NCBI RefSeq assembly: GCF_024339125.1
Contig: NZ_CP101417.1
Span: 744,001 to 808,000 of the forward strand
Length of the DNA stretch: 64,000 nucleotides
Reading direction: 5' to 3'
Source of the DNA: Xanthomonas hortorum
Lineage (GTDB): Bacteria; Pseudomonadota; Gammaproteobacteria; Xanthomonadales; Xanthomonadaceae
Position numbers and translations under genes: made by a program
Notes under the pieces: generated by a model
What the model was told of the DNA's origin: nothing
Seen by the model: the letters and a program-made list of their open reading frames with translations, nothing else
Databases searched by the model: none
Shown here: one piece after another, positions 35,631 through 45,101 of the stretch
How the letters are laid out: every line of letters begins with the position of its first letter
Position numbering within the stretch: position 1 is the first letter of the stretch

Positions 35631-35960
35631 TCAGCGTTTGCGCAGCCGCTGGATGCGATCGTAGGCGGCGTTGATCTGGCTGGCCTTCTTTTCGGCCTGA
35701 CTGCGTGCCTCCGGACCGGCATTGGCCACCTTGTCGGGGTGGTAGCGCGACATCAGCCGGCGATAGGCCAGGTCGATCTCGGCAGTGGTGGCGTCCGGCT
35801 CCAGCCCGAGCGCTTCATACGGATTTTCCGCACGACGCTTGAACCAACCGGCGTCCACTGCGTGGCCGATCGCCAGGCCGATCATCAGCCCCACCACCGG
35901 TGCCCCGCGAAACAGCAAGGCGCCGGCCAGTGCACCGAGCAGTTTTCCGTACCAGGACAT
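35631..35960 (-). CDS. Small membrane-anchored J-domain protein
   Basis: The 109-aa protein has an N-terminal hydrophobic glycine-rich segment (LLGALAGALLFRGAPVVGLMIGLAIGHAVDAGWF, residues 6-40) and a C-terminal J-domain (NPYEALGLEPDATTAEIDLAYRRLMSRYHPDKV...AAYDRIQ) with the HPD motif intact. This is the arrangement of DjlA-type co-chaperones, shortened by loss of the central domain. It would stimulate DnaK at the inner membrane. The start at MSWYGKLLG is chosen because the longer frame upstream is Arg-rich non-coding-like. Confidence 0.88.
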   Translation of the reverse strand: MSWYGKLLGALAGALLFRGAPVVGLMIGLAIGHAVDAGWFKRRAENPYEALGLEPDATTAEIDLAYRRLMSRYHPDKVANAGPEARSQAEKKASQINAAYDRIQRLRKR

Positions 35961-36166
35961 GGGCGATCGGGGGCGGGGAGGCGGGTTGGCGATAGTACCC
36001 GAACGCCCACCCGGCCTGGCTGACACGGCCTGCACGCGGCCGCACGGTTGCCTCCAATAAATCCAGCGGCGCGCACCGAAGCGCCGTACACTACGCGGCC
36101 CGCTGCCCACCCGCGGGCCCGCCGGGTCCCGGGGACAGCGTCATTGCGACGTCCTTAGGAGTGCCT

Positions 36167-37093
36167 GTGTCGACCACGCTGTTGCAATCCGATCTGCCCG
36201 GCCTGCCGTTGCGTCACCGTGGCAAGGTCCGCGATGTCTTCGACATTCCCCGCGAGCGCCTGCCCGCCGATGCGCCCCCGGGCGACTATCTGCTGATGGT
36301 GGCCACCGACCGCCTGTCCGCGTTCGACGTGGTGCTGCCCGACCCGATCCCCGGCAAAGGCGAGATGCTGTGCCAGGTCTCCAACTTCTGGTTCCACAAG
36401 ACCGACCATCTGATGCCCAACCATCTGGTCGACATCCGCGTGGAGCAGGTGCTGCCCGACGGCGTGGACCCGGCGCTGTATGCCAAGCGCGCAGTGGTCA
36501 CGCGCAAGCTCAAGCCGGTGCCGGTGGAAGCGATCGCACGCGGCTACCTGATCGGCAGCGGCTGGAAGGATTACCAGCGCACCGGCAAGATCAGCGGCAT
36601 CGAACTGCCCGACGGCCTGCGCCAGGCCGAGAAACTGCCCGAACCGATCTTTACCCCATCCACCAAGGCCGCCGTGGGCGACCATGACGAAAACATCGAC
36701 TTCGATGCGATGGTCAAGACGGTGGGCGCAGAGCTTGCCGAGCGCGTGCGCGATGCCACGCTGCGCATTTACCGCTTCGCCGCCGACTTTGCCGCCGAAC
36801 GCGGCATTCTGCTGGCCGACACCAAGTTCGAATTCGGCACCGACGCCGATGGCCGCCTGTACATCATGGACGAGATGCTGACCCCGGACTCCTCGCGCTA
36901 CTGGCCGGCCGACCAATACGAACTGGGCACCAGCCCGCCCAGCTACGACAAGCAGTTCGTACGCGATTATCTGGAAACTCTGGACTGGGGTAAGACCGCG
37001 CCCGGCCCCAGCCTGCCGGCAGAGGTGATCGAGCGTACGCGTGCGAAATATGCCGAAGCACTGCAGCGGTTGGCAGGTATTTCGGTTGATTGA
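36167..37093 (+). CDS. purC: SAICAR synthetase
   Basis: The 308-aa enzyme joins CAIR and aspartate in purine synthesis. Family motifs: [66 protein letters not shown], and [14 protein letters not shown]. Length is that of the long form common in Xanthomonas and yeast-like enzymes. Start is GTG at 36167 because AGGAG at 36157-36161 is 5 nt upstream; the GTG at 36161 overlaps that site. Confidence 0.96.
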   Translation: MSTTLLQSDLPGLPLRHRGKVRDVFDIPRERLPADAPPGDYLLMVATDRLSAFDVVLPDPIPGKGEMLCQVSNFWFHKTDHLMPNHLVDIRVEQVLPDGVDPALYAKRAVVTRKLKPVPVEAIARGYLIGSGWKDYQRTGKISGIELPDGLRQAEKLPEPIFTPSTKAAVGDHDENIDFDAMVKTVGAELAERVRDATLRIYRFAADFAAERGILLADTKFEFGTDADGRLYIMDEMLTPDSSRYWPADQYELGTSPPSYDKQFVRDYLETLDWGKTAPGPSLPAEVIERTRAKYAEALQRLAGISVD

Positions 37094-37099
37094 TGTTTG

Positions 37100-37122
37100 A
37101 AGCCCCGATTGCGGGGCTTTGA
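37100..37122 (+). terminator. Terminator hairpin after purC
   Basis: AAGCCCCG and CGGGGCTT form a short stem 7 bp after the purC stop, followed by a weak T-rich stretch (TTTGAAGTT). It is a plausible intrinsic terminator of modest strength. Confidence 0.6.
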
Positions 37123-37313
37123 AGTTGCACCATTGCAGCGATGACCTGAGCGCCAAGCGACTTACTTGGCGCACGCGGTTTGAATTCTGAAAGCGACAGC
37201 TGGCAATTCGGCCATCACGCGCCAAGTGTGTAATGGTCAGCGATGCAGAGGCAGATAGCCGATTGCCAACAGGCACACTGCAATGGTGCACTTTATTGTT
37301 CAACGAGGTCGCG

Positions 37314-37985
37314 ATGGCTCCGTCAAGTGTCTCTCTACGCAGTTTTCCCATGTTCCGCAGCGCGTTGCTGCCGGGGCTGCTGCTTGCATTAAGCGCATGC
37401 ACTGCGGGCGAGTCCGTGCCCCCCGCCGCGACGACGACCACATCGACAGCACCGACGGCATCGCCAGCCTCTGCACAGACTCCTGTCGGTGACCAACTCG
37501 CAGCATTGATACAGGCAAGTGGCGTGAAGTGCACCGACGCAACGACCGCAAAAGGCTGCACGGCTGGCAATGTGGAGACAGGCGACCTTTACGACGTGGA
37601 GCTTTCGCCTGTGTGTGGCGACGACGGATTTTTTGCCGGTGTAGCGCAGGCACAGGGTGTGGACGCACTCAGTGCCGTGCCGACTACCGGCAGCAATGCG
37701 TCCGCCAACGCCAATCTGGCGCAGGGCCAACTCGTCTGCGTACAAGGCATCGGCCGCGCAGGGCAGAATCCTCTTTACTATTATGTCGTCGCAATCCCCG
37801 CAAGCAGTGTCGCAAAATGCAAGGACAATGCGTTGTGCGAGCAGTATGGCGACAGGCCGATCAAACGCTTGGCGCCTACCGCCGGTGATGCCTGCCATGC
37901 AGCCGCACCAGGCCAGTATGTCGGCGATTGCGTACAGGGGTGGGTGAGTGCAAATGCACTCGACGTGTTTTCAAACGGAATCTAG
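37314..37985 (+). CDS. Lipoprotein of unknown function
   Basis: The 223-aa protein has a type II signal with lipobox LLALSAC (MFRSALLPGLLLALSACTAGES), an Ala/Thr-rich linker, and a Cys-containing globular part (residues about 60-223) with LSPVCGDDGFFAGVAQAQGVDALS and CVQGIGRAGQNPLYYYVVAIP. The start at 37314 has GAGG upstream; an ATG at 37350 would also leave a full signal peptide. I do not recognise the family. It heads three lipoprotein genes leading up to a peptidoglycan hydrolase effector, which suggests an envelope-protection role, by inference. Confidence 0.75.
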   Translation: MAPSSVSLRSFPMFRSALLPGLLLALSACTAGESVPPAATTTTSTAPTASPASAQTPVGDQLAALIQASGVKCTDATTAKGCTAGNVETGDLYDVELSPVCGDDGFFAGVAQAQGVDALSAVPTTGSNASANANLAQGQLVCVQGIGRAGQNPLYYYVVAIPASSVAKCKDNALCEQYGDRPIKRLAPTAGDACHAAAPGQYVGDCVQGWVSANALDVFSNGI

Positions 37986-38288
37986 TTGCTGGCAATCAAA
38001 CCCGGCAAACTCACGACTTTAATTACTGCCGCTTAGTCATTATCGACGGCCCTTTTGAAACACGCTTGCGTCCGAGGGCAACAGGACGAACAGCGAAATG
38101 ACCAAGCGCACTTCTTCAAGGGCTTCGGGACGACGGTCAGGCGAGCAGATAGCCAGGCCGATTGATCTGCCTGGTGCCCGCCAGCTCGTGCAAACGGTGA
38201 AGCCGCAAGCCTTCACATATCTGCAAGCAGCACACGGATAAAATCGCGCCCGCGCTCTAGCTGCCCCCGATACGATCAGGAGGATCCG
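37986..38288. other. Intergenic region between lipoprotein genes
   Basis: About 300 bp with no recognisable gene, hairpin or repeat. The right end holds the CAGGAGG ribosome-binding site of the next lipoprotein gene. Confidence 0.4.
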
Positions 38289-38786
38289 TTGGCCCTTTTC
38301 CGAATTTCCCTGCATGCCCTGGCACTGAGCCTGGCGCTTGCTGCCTGCACTCAACAAGCGGGTCCAGCTACCGTTGCGACGCCTGCCGCACCTGCAGCCT
38401 CAACGCCCGCCGCCGCGCCGACGACGCCCGCCCCGGCGACAAGCTGTCCCGATGCCGACTTCCCCGCCTTTCTGAAACGTTTCAGTGCAGACATTGCAGT
38501 GCAGGAAAAGGCTACGGCCGATCCGCTGACGATGATCCAGCTCGATCCGGGCGCGCAGCCCGAGCCTGCGCCGGTGACGCGTACGGTTCCGCTGGCCAAG
38601 GTCGAGTGGCCGGTGATCCCCAACCTGGAGGCGGCCCGCAACGGCGGCCGCGAGGTCACGATCTCCGAGGAGGCTGAAGGCCGCCAGGTGCTGGTCCGCA
38701 CACCGGACACCGGCGACCAGCAGGTCTACCACTTCGCCCAGCAGCCCTGCTGGACGCTGGTGAAGGTGGACGACCAGTCACTTTGA
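38289..38786 (+). CDS. Small lipoprotein
   Basis: The 165-aa protein starts at TTG (AGGAGG lies 6 nt upstream) and has a lipobox LALAAC (LFRISLHALALSLALAACTQQ), a Thr/Ala/Pro linker, then a compact domain CPDADFPAFLKRFSADIAVQEKAT...KVEWPVIPNLEAAR...QVYHFAQQPCWTLVKVDDQSL with two Cys that may pair. I do not recognise an enzyme. It is 57 bp upstream of the next lipoprotein gene and may share its transcript. Confidence 0.75.
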   Translation: MALFRISLHALALSLALAACTQQAGPATVATPAAPAASTPAAAPTTPAPATSCPDADFPAFLKRFSADIAVQEKATADPLTMIQLDPGAQPEPAPVTRTVPLAKVEWPVIPNLEAARNGGREVTISEEAEGRQVLVRTPDTGDQQVYHFAQQPCWTLVKVDDQSL

Positions 38787-38843
38787 CTCTAATGCGGCAG
38801 CTATCTTGCGCCGCACGCAACCCCACTGCTTCAGGAGACGACC

Positions 38844-39554
38844 TTGCATCCACTTAGATTGATCGGCCCTGTGTTGGCGATCACGCTGGCAGCCTGTAAC
38901 GGCCCTCAGGCTGCCAGCGCGCCTGACAAGCCTGCAGTCGAGAGCGGCGCTCCTGCTGCGCAGCCGCCGGCACCGGACACCTCATCCACCGCCTCACCTA
39001 CACAAGGGACTGTCCCCATGGGCACGATTGACTCCTTCGTTCCAGCAGGATCGAAGGCTTTGGAAACCATCCGCGGCGATCTGACTGGATCAGGCCACTC
39101 CGATGCGCTGGTCGTCGTGTCCCCGCCGGCCACCGGCAGCGAGAAGCTGGGCGAAGGGCAACCGCGCACGGTCCTGCTGTTGACGCAGATTGCCGAGGGA
39201 GCGCTGCAAAAAGCAGCAGAAAATCGCAAGATCGTGCCGTGTGCACGCTGCGGCGGTTTAGCTGGAGACCCATATGCGTTTTCACGCATTCAAAAGGGTC
39301 AGTTCACGATTTCCATTTCTGGTGGGTCGCGCGAGCGCTGGGCAGACGACTTCACGTTCAAATATTCCGCCGATCAACAGACCTGGATGCTGGACAAGGT
39401 CGTCCGTGACCTCACGGATACCGAAACAGAACAGCACAACACACTGGAACTGACATCGAAGGATTTCGGTACGGTCACCTTCCAGGATTTCGACCCTGCG
39501 ACGCTAAAGAAAGTCGCAGCGCTGGATGAAGCAGGGAACGAGAAAACGAATTAA
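38844..39554 (+). CDS. Lipoprotein, candidate immunity protein of the adjacent hydrolase
   Basis: The 236-aa protein starts at TTG (AGGAGACG upstream) with lipobox ITLAAC (RLIGPVLAITLAACNGP). After a Pro/Ala linker it has IRGDLTGSGHSDALVVVSPP, a VCBS/FG-GAP-like strand pattern, and KIVPCARCGGLAGDPYAFS. It ends 74 bp before the T4SS-type effector gene on the same strand. In Xanthomonas, X-T4SS peptidoglycan hydrolase effectors are paired with lipoprotein inhibitors encoded next to them (XAC2610 with XAC2609). The order, the lipobox and the GDLTG-x-DALVVV stretch fit such a role, but the pairing is inferred. Confidence 0.7.
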   Translation: MHPLRLIGPVLAITLAACNGPQAASAPDKPAVESGAPAAQPPAPDTSSTASPTQGTVPMGTIDSFVPAGSKALETIRGDLTGSGHSDALVVVSPPATGSEKLGEGQPRTVLLLTQIAEGALQKAAENRKIVPCARCGGLAGDPYAFSRIQKGQFTISISGGSRERWADDFTFKYSADQQTWMLDKVVRDLTDTETEQHNTLELTSKDFGTVTFQDFDPATLKKVAALDEAGNEKTN

Positions 39555-39628
39555 AGGGAAGTAGTGGTTTGCACGGACAAGGATGGAGTCCGTTATTTAA
39601 CGTTGCTGAGAAATGAGGAGTTACACCA

Positions 39629-41395
39629 ATGGCAACTGATCGCGAAACAGGGCTGCTGCAATCGGCCTATGCATCAGGCATTACCCAACCGAAAGAACTG
39701 GCGAATTTCATGGCTCAGGTCGGTCATGAGTCGATGGGTCTCAATCGCCTGGAAGAAGGTTTCCGCTATACGCACGGATCCTCGCAGGTGAGTTCGAAAG
39801 TGCGCTCCGCACTGCGTGAGGGCCCCGAGGCGTTGGAAGAAGCGCGTCTGGAGGCCTTGCGCGGGCAGCCGGAAAAACTGGCCGAGTTGATGTATGGCGG
39901 GCGCATGGGCAACAACGAGCCCGGCGACGGCTATCTGTATCGCGGCCGCGGCTACATGCAACTCACCGGCAAGGATCAATATCGCGCGGCAGGCGAAGCC
40001 TTGGACCTGGATTTGGTGGCACATCCGGATCTGGCCGCGCAGCCTGAAAATGCATCTCGTATCGCCACTTGGTATTGGCAGAACAATGTTCCGCAAGCAG
40101 CCAGACAGGATGCACACGCCGCAGGCGTTGCAATCAATGGCGGTGACCCGCCGAATGGATTGGCCGACCGCGAAAACCGATTCGCTCGCTGGCAGCGCGA
40201 TATCACGCCCGAGTTGATGAACAACCTTGCACACGGCCAGCTAGGACAGCCAGTGCAGCCCGCACAGCATGTTGCGCCAGCACCTGCGCAGACCCCGCAT
40301 GCGGCATCCAGCTCGTTTCAGACCACCATGGAGCGGATGCTACCTCCCCAGAATGGGACGGCGCCGCATATCACGGGTCATTACGGCGAGCATCGCAGCG
40401 CGCGCGACCACGGCGGCACCGACTTCAACTATCAAGGCGGCCAGGCAGGTCGCAATCTGCAGCATCCGACCGTGCATTCGCCGGTCTCGGGAACCGTCAC
40501 GTTCGCCGGTGGCAACTACGGCACCGTCAAGATTCGCGATGCGCAGGGCAACTCGCACGAGATCCTGCATCTGGAAGGGCTGAAGGTCAAAGAAGGCCAG
40601 GCGCTGTCCGCGGGCGATGCCATCGGCACGATGGGCGGACGTGGCCCGAACGGTGTCAACCAGTACGCACAGCATGTGCATTACCAACTGCGCGATGCCA
40701 ACGGCAAGCTGACCAGTCCGGAGACGTTCTGGAATCAAGGACATCATCAGGAATCAGGCGCTCGTCAGGCTCAAGCATCGACACACGCTGGCAACGGCAC
40801 GCTGCGTCAGGGCGACCACAATCCCGATGTCGGCAAGATGCAGCAGGACCTCAACCGACTTGGCGTGCGCGATGCGCAGGGGAACCGGCTTGCCGAGGAT
40901 GGCCGCTTCGGCGACAACACGCGTGAGGCGGTGATCGCATTCCAGAAGCAGCATGGGCTGCAGCCCGATGGCGTGGTGGGCCGCAATACACAGGCCGCCT
41001 TGTCCGCGTTGCCGGCGCAGACCCAGATGCAGGCAGGCCAGACGCAGCAGGCCGCGCCGAAGGGTCCATCGTTGAACGATGCCTCGCATCCGGACCATGC
41101 GCTGCACACCGCGATCCGCAGCAGGCTGCCAAGCATGATCTCCAACGAAACGGCGGCCCACGTCACCTTGCAGGCCAAGCAGAACGGCATCGATTCTGCC
41201 GACAAGCTGCAGGACGTCACGGTGCAGAACGGTAAGGCGTTCGTCATGGGAACGACGCCAGGCTTCCGTGCGGCAGTGGATCTGAATCAGCCCGCTCCCA
41301 CGCTGGAGCAGACCAGTGCGCAGTTGCTGGCTGGCCAGACGCAGCAGCAACAGACGCAGGACGAGCAGCACAAGGTCGCCATCGGCGGCCGCTAA
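39629..41395 (+). CDS. X-T4SS antibacterial effector: GH19, M23, PG-binding and XVIPCD-like domains
   Basis: The 588-aa protein lacks a signal peptide. Residues 1 to about 190 form a GH19 chitinase-type lysozyme with Glu34 in QVGHESMG and Glu43, and YRGRGYMQLTG. About 240-370 is an M23 (LytM) peptidase with zinc ligands in DHGGTD (His261, Asp265) and HVH (His349, His351). About 395-460 is a PG_binding_1 domain (QQDLNRLGVRD...IAFQKQHGLQPDGVVGRNTQAAL). The C-terminus (about 478-588; SLNDASHPDHALHTAIRSRL...RVAVDLNQP, Gln-rich tail) matches the XVIPCD domain that directs effectors to VirD4 of the antibacterial type IV system. It would cut both glycan and peptide of rival cell walls. Confidence 0.85.
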   Translation: MATDRETGLLQSAYASGITQPKELANFMAQVGHESMGLNRLEEGFRYTHGSSQVSSKVRSALREGPEALEEARLEALRGQPEKLAELMYGGRMGNNEPGDGYLYRGRGYMQLTGKDQYRAAGEALDLDLVAHPDLAAQPENASRIATWYWQNNVPQAARQDAHAAGVAINGGDPPNGLADRENRFARWQRDITPELMNNLAHGQLGQPVQPAQHVAPAPAQTPHAASSSFQTTMERMLPPQNGTAPHITGHYGEHRSARDHGGTDFNYQGGQAGRNLQHPTVHSPVSGTVTFAGGNYGTVKIRDAQGNSHEILHLEGLKVKEGQALSAGDAIGTMGGRGPNGVNQYAQHVHYQLRDANGKLTSPETFWNQGHHQESGARQAQASTHAGNGTLRQGDHNPDVGKMQQDLNRLGVRDAQGNRLAEDGRFGDNTREAVIAFQKQHGLQPDGVVGRNTQAALSALPAQTQMQAGQTQQAAPKGPSLNDASHPDHALHTAIRSRLPSMISNETAAHVTLQAKQNGIDSADKLQDVTVQNGKAFVMGTTPGFRAAVDLNQPAPTLEQTSAQLLAGQTQQQQTQDEQHKVAIGGR

Positions 41396-41826
41396 GGGTG
41401 CAGTAGTGCATCAACAAAGCCGGCCAGTTTTCTGGCCGGCTTTTTTTGTGCGCGCCCTAACATCACCATCGTCGCTCGCGACTGAAAGCGATGCCGCAAT
41501 CGAACACCACTGCATGCTCCCTGGCGCACCGCGTGTCACTGGGCGCCGACACATTCTTGTAGAAACAACGATCTTGTAGAACAGCGCTGCGATACGCGTC
41601 TGTAGCGCGATGAGCGGCGATCATGCAGCACATCTTGCATCTGTCTGCGATGCGCTCCACAACGCAAAGTGGCGCGGCGCACAGAACGCAACACAACTGT
41701 AATTTTTACTACTGCGCTATCACAGACTGTGCAAGGTTGGCTGCCGGCACCCTGCTGCCATTCGCGATCGGCTGATGCTCGTCGCCGCCGATCTTTGCAT
41801 TGCACGTTTCCTGGGAGAGAGTCGTC
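41396..41826. other. Intergenic region before the M4 protease gene
   Basis: These 431 bp contain the strong terminator of the T4SS effector gene (41418-41448). The rest, which should hold the protease promoter, shows no gene or clear operator. The protease ribosome-binding site GGGAGAGAG lies at the right end. Confidence 0.45.
41418..41448 (+). terminator. Strong rho-independent terminator
   Basis: AGCCGGCCAG pairs with CTGGCCGGCT across a TTTT loop and is followed by seven or more T residues. It lies 22 bp after the T4SS effector stop. Confidence 0.92.
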
Positions 41827-43422
41827 ATGCAATTCCATGTATTGGGCGCAGCGATCTGCTGTGCGCTATCGTTGTCTGCTGTCGCCAGTGCCGCGGATCT
41901 TTCCGCCGATGCCGCGGTAGCGCGCGCGCAATCGTTGTTGGGCAACAACGCTGCGGCGTTGGCCAATCGTGCAACCGCCGATGCGTTTGTCGCGCGCGAC
42001 AGCATTGTCGATGCCGATGGCACCGAGCATGTGCGCTTCGATCGCACCTATCAGGGCTTGCCGGTCATCGGCGGCGATGTGGTGGTGCATTCGCGGCGCG
42101 GGGTAATGCGTCAATTGAGCCAGACCATGGACACCAACGTGCGCCCGGCCATCGTGCCGGGCATCGATGCCGACACTGCGGTGCGTGCGGCCGGTGCGCA
42201 GTTCGATGTGGCACCCGACGCCGCGCCACGCGCAAGTCTGGCGCTGTATGCGCGCCAAGGCGCACCGCGGCTGGTCTACGAAGTGATCTACAGCGGCATC
42301 AAGCCCGACCAGACGCCCACCGAGATGCATTACATCGTCGATGCGGTCAATCAACGCATTCTCGAATCCTGGGATACGGTGCACACCGTGTGCAGTGGCG
42401 GCACCAGCGCAACCGGTACCGGGCGTTCGCTGTATGCAGGCAACGTTGGATTATCGACAACGCGTTGCAGCAGCGGTTACGAGTTGACCGATCTGAGCCG
42501 CGGTAGCGGTGCCACTTACAACATGCGCAACAGCACCTCCGGCAACGGCACGCTGGTCATCGATGCCGACAACGCCTGGGGCAGCGGCGCCAACAGCGAT
42601 ACGGTGACGGCAGCGGTGGATGCGCATTACGGCGTGGCGTTGACCTGGGACTATTTCCGCACCACGCATGCGCGCAGCGGCATCGCCAACGATGGCGCGG
42701 GTGCGCGCAGCCGTGTGCATTACGGTAGCCGTTACAACAACGCGTTCTGGCAGGACAGCTGCTTCTGCATGACCTTCGGCGATGGCGACGGCAGCACATT
42801 CACGCCGCTGGTCTCGGTGGATGTGGCCGGCCACGAGATGACCCATGGCGTGACCAGTCGCACCGCACGGTTGGTGTACTCGGGCGAGTCCGGCGGTTTG
42901 AACGAAGCCACTTCCGACATCATGGGCGCGATGGTGGAGTACTCCGCCAACAACAGCGCGCAGCCGGGCAATTATCTGATCGGCGAAAAGATCGTCCCCG
43001 GCAACAGCAGCGGCACGCTGGCGTTGCGCTACATGTTCAAGCCGAGCCTGGATGGCGACTCGCCCGATTGCTACAGCAGCAGCCTGGGCTCGCTCAACGT
43101 GCACTACAGCTCGGGGGTGGCCAACCATTTCTACTATCTGCTGGCCGAGGGCGCGGTGGTGCCGAGCGGCTTTGGTGCGGGCACCAGCTGGAACGTGACG
43201 CCGGCCGGGCTGGTGTGCAACGGCAATACCGCGCTGACGTCGATCGGCCGTGCCGCAGCCAGCCGCATCTGGTACCGCGCGTTGACGGTCTACATGACCT
43301 CTTCGACCAACTACGCGGCCGCACGCAGGGCCACGTTGAGCGCGGCCACCGATCTGTATGGCGGCACCTCCACGCAATACCGCGCGGTTGCCGCAGCGTG
43401 GAGCGCGGTGTCGGTCAACTGA
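41827..43422 (+). CDS. Secreted M4 (thermolysin-type) metalloprotease
   Basis: The 531-aa preproenzyme has a signal peptide (MQFHVLGAAICCALSLSAVASA), a FTP/PepSY-like propeptide (FDRTYQGLPVIGGDVVVHSRRG...RLVYEVIYSG), and an M4 catalytic domain. Zinc ligands are HEMTH (His336, His340, with catalytic Glu337) and Glu360 in GGLNEATSD. Further on, the NVHYSSGVANHFYYLLAEG stretch holds the catalytic His of M4. It probably leaves the cell by the type II secretion system to degrade plant or other proteins. The start at 41827 follows GGGAGAG; the nine-codon extension upstream is not needed. Confidence 0.95.
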   Translation: MQFHVLGAAICCALSLSAVASAADLSADAAVARAQSLLGNNAAALANRATADAFVARDSIVDADGTEHVRFDRTYQGLPVIGGDVVVHSRRGVMRQLSQTMDTNVRPAIVPGIDADTAVRAAGAQFDVAPDAAPRASLALYARQGAPRLVYEVIYSGIKPDQTPTEMHYIVDAVNQRILESWDTVHTVCSGGTSATGTGRSLYAGNVGLSTTRCSSGYELTDLSRGSGATYNMRNSTSGNGTLVIDADNAWGSGANSDTVTAAVDAHYGVALTWDYFRTTHARSGIANDGAGARSRVHYGSRYNNAFWQDSCFCMTFGDGDGSTFTPLVSVDVAGHEMTHGVTSRTARLVYSGESGGLNEATSDIMGAMVEYSANNSAQPGNYLIGEKIVPGNSSGTLALRYMFKPSLDGDSPDCYSSSLGSLNVHYSSGVANHFYYLLAEGAVVPSGFGAGTSWNVTPAGLVCNGNTALTSIGRAAASRIWYRALTVYMTSSTNYAAARRATLSAATDLYGGTSTQYRAVAAAWSAVSVN

Positions 43423-43521
43423 TGCATGCCGGCCCTTGCCACGCGACCGGCGCGTGGCAAGGTGCCCGGCTGCCACAGCGCCATCCGCGCGCGTATGCTT
43501 GGGTCATTCCTGGGAGGGAAC

Positions 43522-44007
43522 ATGACCGAACGCACCACGACCGCGCGGCCGATCGACCGCTATTTCGCCAGCTATTCCGACGATCATCAAAACGCCACCA
43601 ACCAGCAGATCCATGTGCTGGCAGTGCCGGCGATCCTGTGGTCGGTGGTGGCCTTGCTGTGGTGCATCCCGGTGGGCGGCACCTGGTTCAGTAGCGGCGT
43701 GTGGGCGGCGCTGTCGATGTTTGCGGTGTGGTCGTACTACAACCGGCTGTCGCGCCCGCTGGGGTTGGGCATGCTGGGCATCTTCTTCTTCTTCGGCTGT
43801 CTGTGCCGCTTGATCGAGAGCAAGCTTGGCCTGGGCGGCGTGTTCAAGTTAGGCGTGGCGGTATTCGTGCTGGCCTGGATCGCGCAGTTCGTGGGCCACA
43901 AGATCGAAGGCCGCAAGCCGAGCTTTCTGACCGATCTGACCTATCTGCTGATCGGGCCGATCTGGGTGCTGGCCAAGTTGTATCGCCAGCTGGGTTGGCG
44001 CTACTAG
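43522..44007 (+). CDS. DUF962 / Mpo1-like membrane protein
   Basis: The 161-aa protein has DUF962 features: IDRYFASYSDDHQNATNQQIHVLAVPAILWSVVAL and a C-terminal FVGHKIEGRKPSFLTDLTYLLIGPIWVLAKLYRQLG. There are four predicted membrane spans. Conserved His residues in H-x-N...H and GHKIEGR match yeast Mpo1, an Fe-dependent dioxygenase of 2-hydroxy fatty acids. GGGAGGG precedes the ATG. A bacterial role is not established; lipid oxidation is inferred. Confidence 0.85.
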   Translation: MTERTTTARPIDRYFASYSDDHQNATNQQIHVLAVPAILWSVVALLWCIPVGGTWFSSGVWAALSMFAVWSYYNRLSRPLGLGMLGIFFFFGCLCRLIESKLGLGGVFKLGVAVFVLAWIAQFVGHKIEGRKPSFLTDLTYLLIGPIWVLAKLYRQLGWRY

Positions 44008-44032
44008 GCTCGAGGCACCAACCTCACTAACC

Positions 44033-44968
44033 TCACTCGCGAACGCCGAGTTCTTCCGGCAATGGACGAAACGCACGCGGCGCGTAACCGAAATCGCGGC
44101 GCGCCGGTTCCAGATCGAACACTAGGTCATCGCGCATGCGCTGCAACGCCGCCGCATTCATGCCACGCAGGCGGCCCAGGCGTTGTGCAGCGCTCAGCGC
44201 CAACCCGAACAGCGTCGGCGGCACCTGATACAACCGCGCCGGTCGTGGCAAAGCAGCCAGCACGCGCTCCACCATCTGCATGTAGGCCAACACTTCGCCC
44301 CCGCCCACCGCATAACTGCGCTGCTGCGTGGCCGGCTGGGTGACTACCGCCAGCGCGGCGCTGGCCAGATCGTCCACATGCACCGGCTGACGTAAACCGG
44401 TGGCGTTGGCCGGCAACACGAACGCGCCGGTGCGCTGCGCCAGGTTGGCGATCTGGGTGAGCGTGCGGTCGCGCCCGGCACCGTAGACCAGCGTCGGGCG
44501 CAGCACCGTTGCGGTTGCGCCGCGTGCCTGCGCTGCAGAAAACAGCGCCTGTTCGGCGTTCGCCAGGCGCTGGGCGACATCGCGCTCGGCCGCATCGATC
44601 GAGTGTTCCTTGACCTCCAGGCTGGTCGAACCGAACGCCACAATGCGCGGGGCGAGCACCGGATTTTCAGCGTACCAACGTGCGAAATGATCCAGCGGGC
44701 CGCAACTGAAGATCACCTCGAACGCTTCGCCTGCCGCTGCCGGCACAGCCAGATCGCCTTGCCGCCAGATCAACCCGGTACGTGCCGCACGCGGCTGCCG
44801 CGACCACGCGGTGACCTGCCAGCCACGGCTCAATAGCCGCGTCAGCAGACGTTCGCCGATCTGCCCGCTGCCGCCGAACACCAGGGCGCGTGGCGCAGAG
44901 ACAGCGGTGGACGGGGCGGGATTGGCAGCGGTCACAGGGCTCGGATGCAGTCTTGGTGAGCCCAGCAT
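44033..44968 (-). CDS. NAD(P)-dependent epimerase/dehydratase-like protein
   Basis: The 311-aa extended-SDR protein begins near ALVFGGSGQIGERLLTRLLSRGW, a nucleotide-binding Gly motif, and contains VIFSCGPLDHFA, IVAFGSTSLEVKEHSIDAAERD, VLRPTLVYGAGRDR and RQPVHVDDLASAALAVVTQ. The usual YxxxK is absent or altered (no Tyr after GSTSL), so catalysis is uncertain. It is convergent with the DUF962 gene (25-bp gap) and divergent from the mrp operon. Confidence 0.8.
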   Translation of the reverse strand: MLGSPRLHPSPVTAANPAPSTAVSAPRALVFGGSGQIGERLLTRLLSRGWQVTAWSRQPRAARTGLIWRQGDLAVPAAAGEAFEVIFSCGPLDHFARWYAENPVLAPRIVAFGSTSLEVKEHSIDAAERDVAQRLANAEQALFSAAQARGATATVLRPTLVYGAGRDRTLTQIANLAQRTGAFVLPANATGLRQPVHVDDLASAALAVVTQPATQQRSYAVGGGEVLAYMQMVERVLAALPRPARLYQVPPTLFGLALSAAQRLGRLRGMNAAALQRMRDDLVFDLEPARRDFGYAPRAFRPLPEELGVRE

Positions 44969-45101
44969 AGCGAGTGCAACGCAGCGATGCGGCGACGGTC
45001 CAGCGGCGATTTCCGCATGCGCCCGGCGATGACGTTGACGCGGCCGTTAGTCAACGTTTTGTTAAGCTCTCTGGCCTGCTCGCGAATCTTGTGTTCCCTG
45101 C

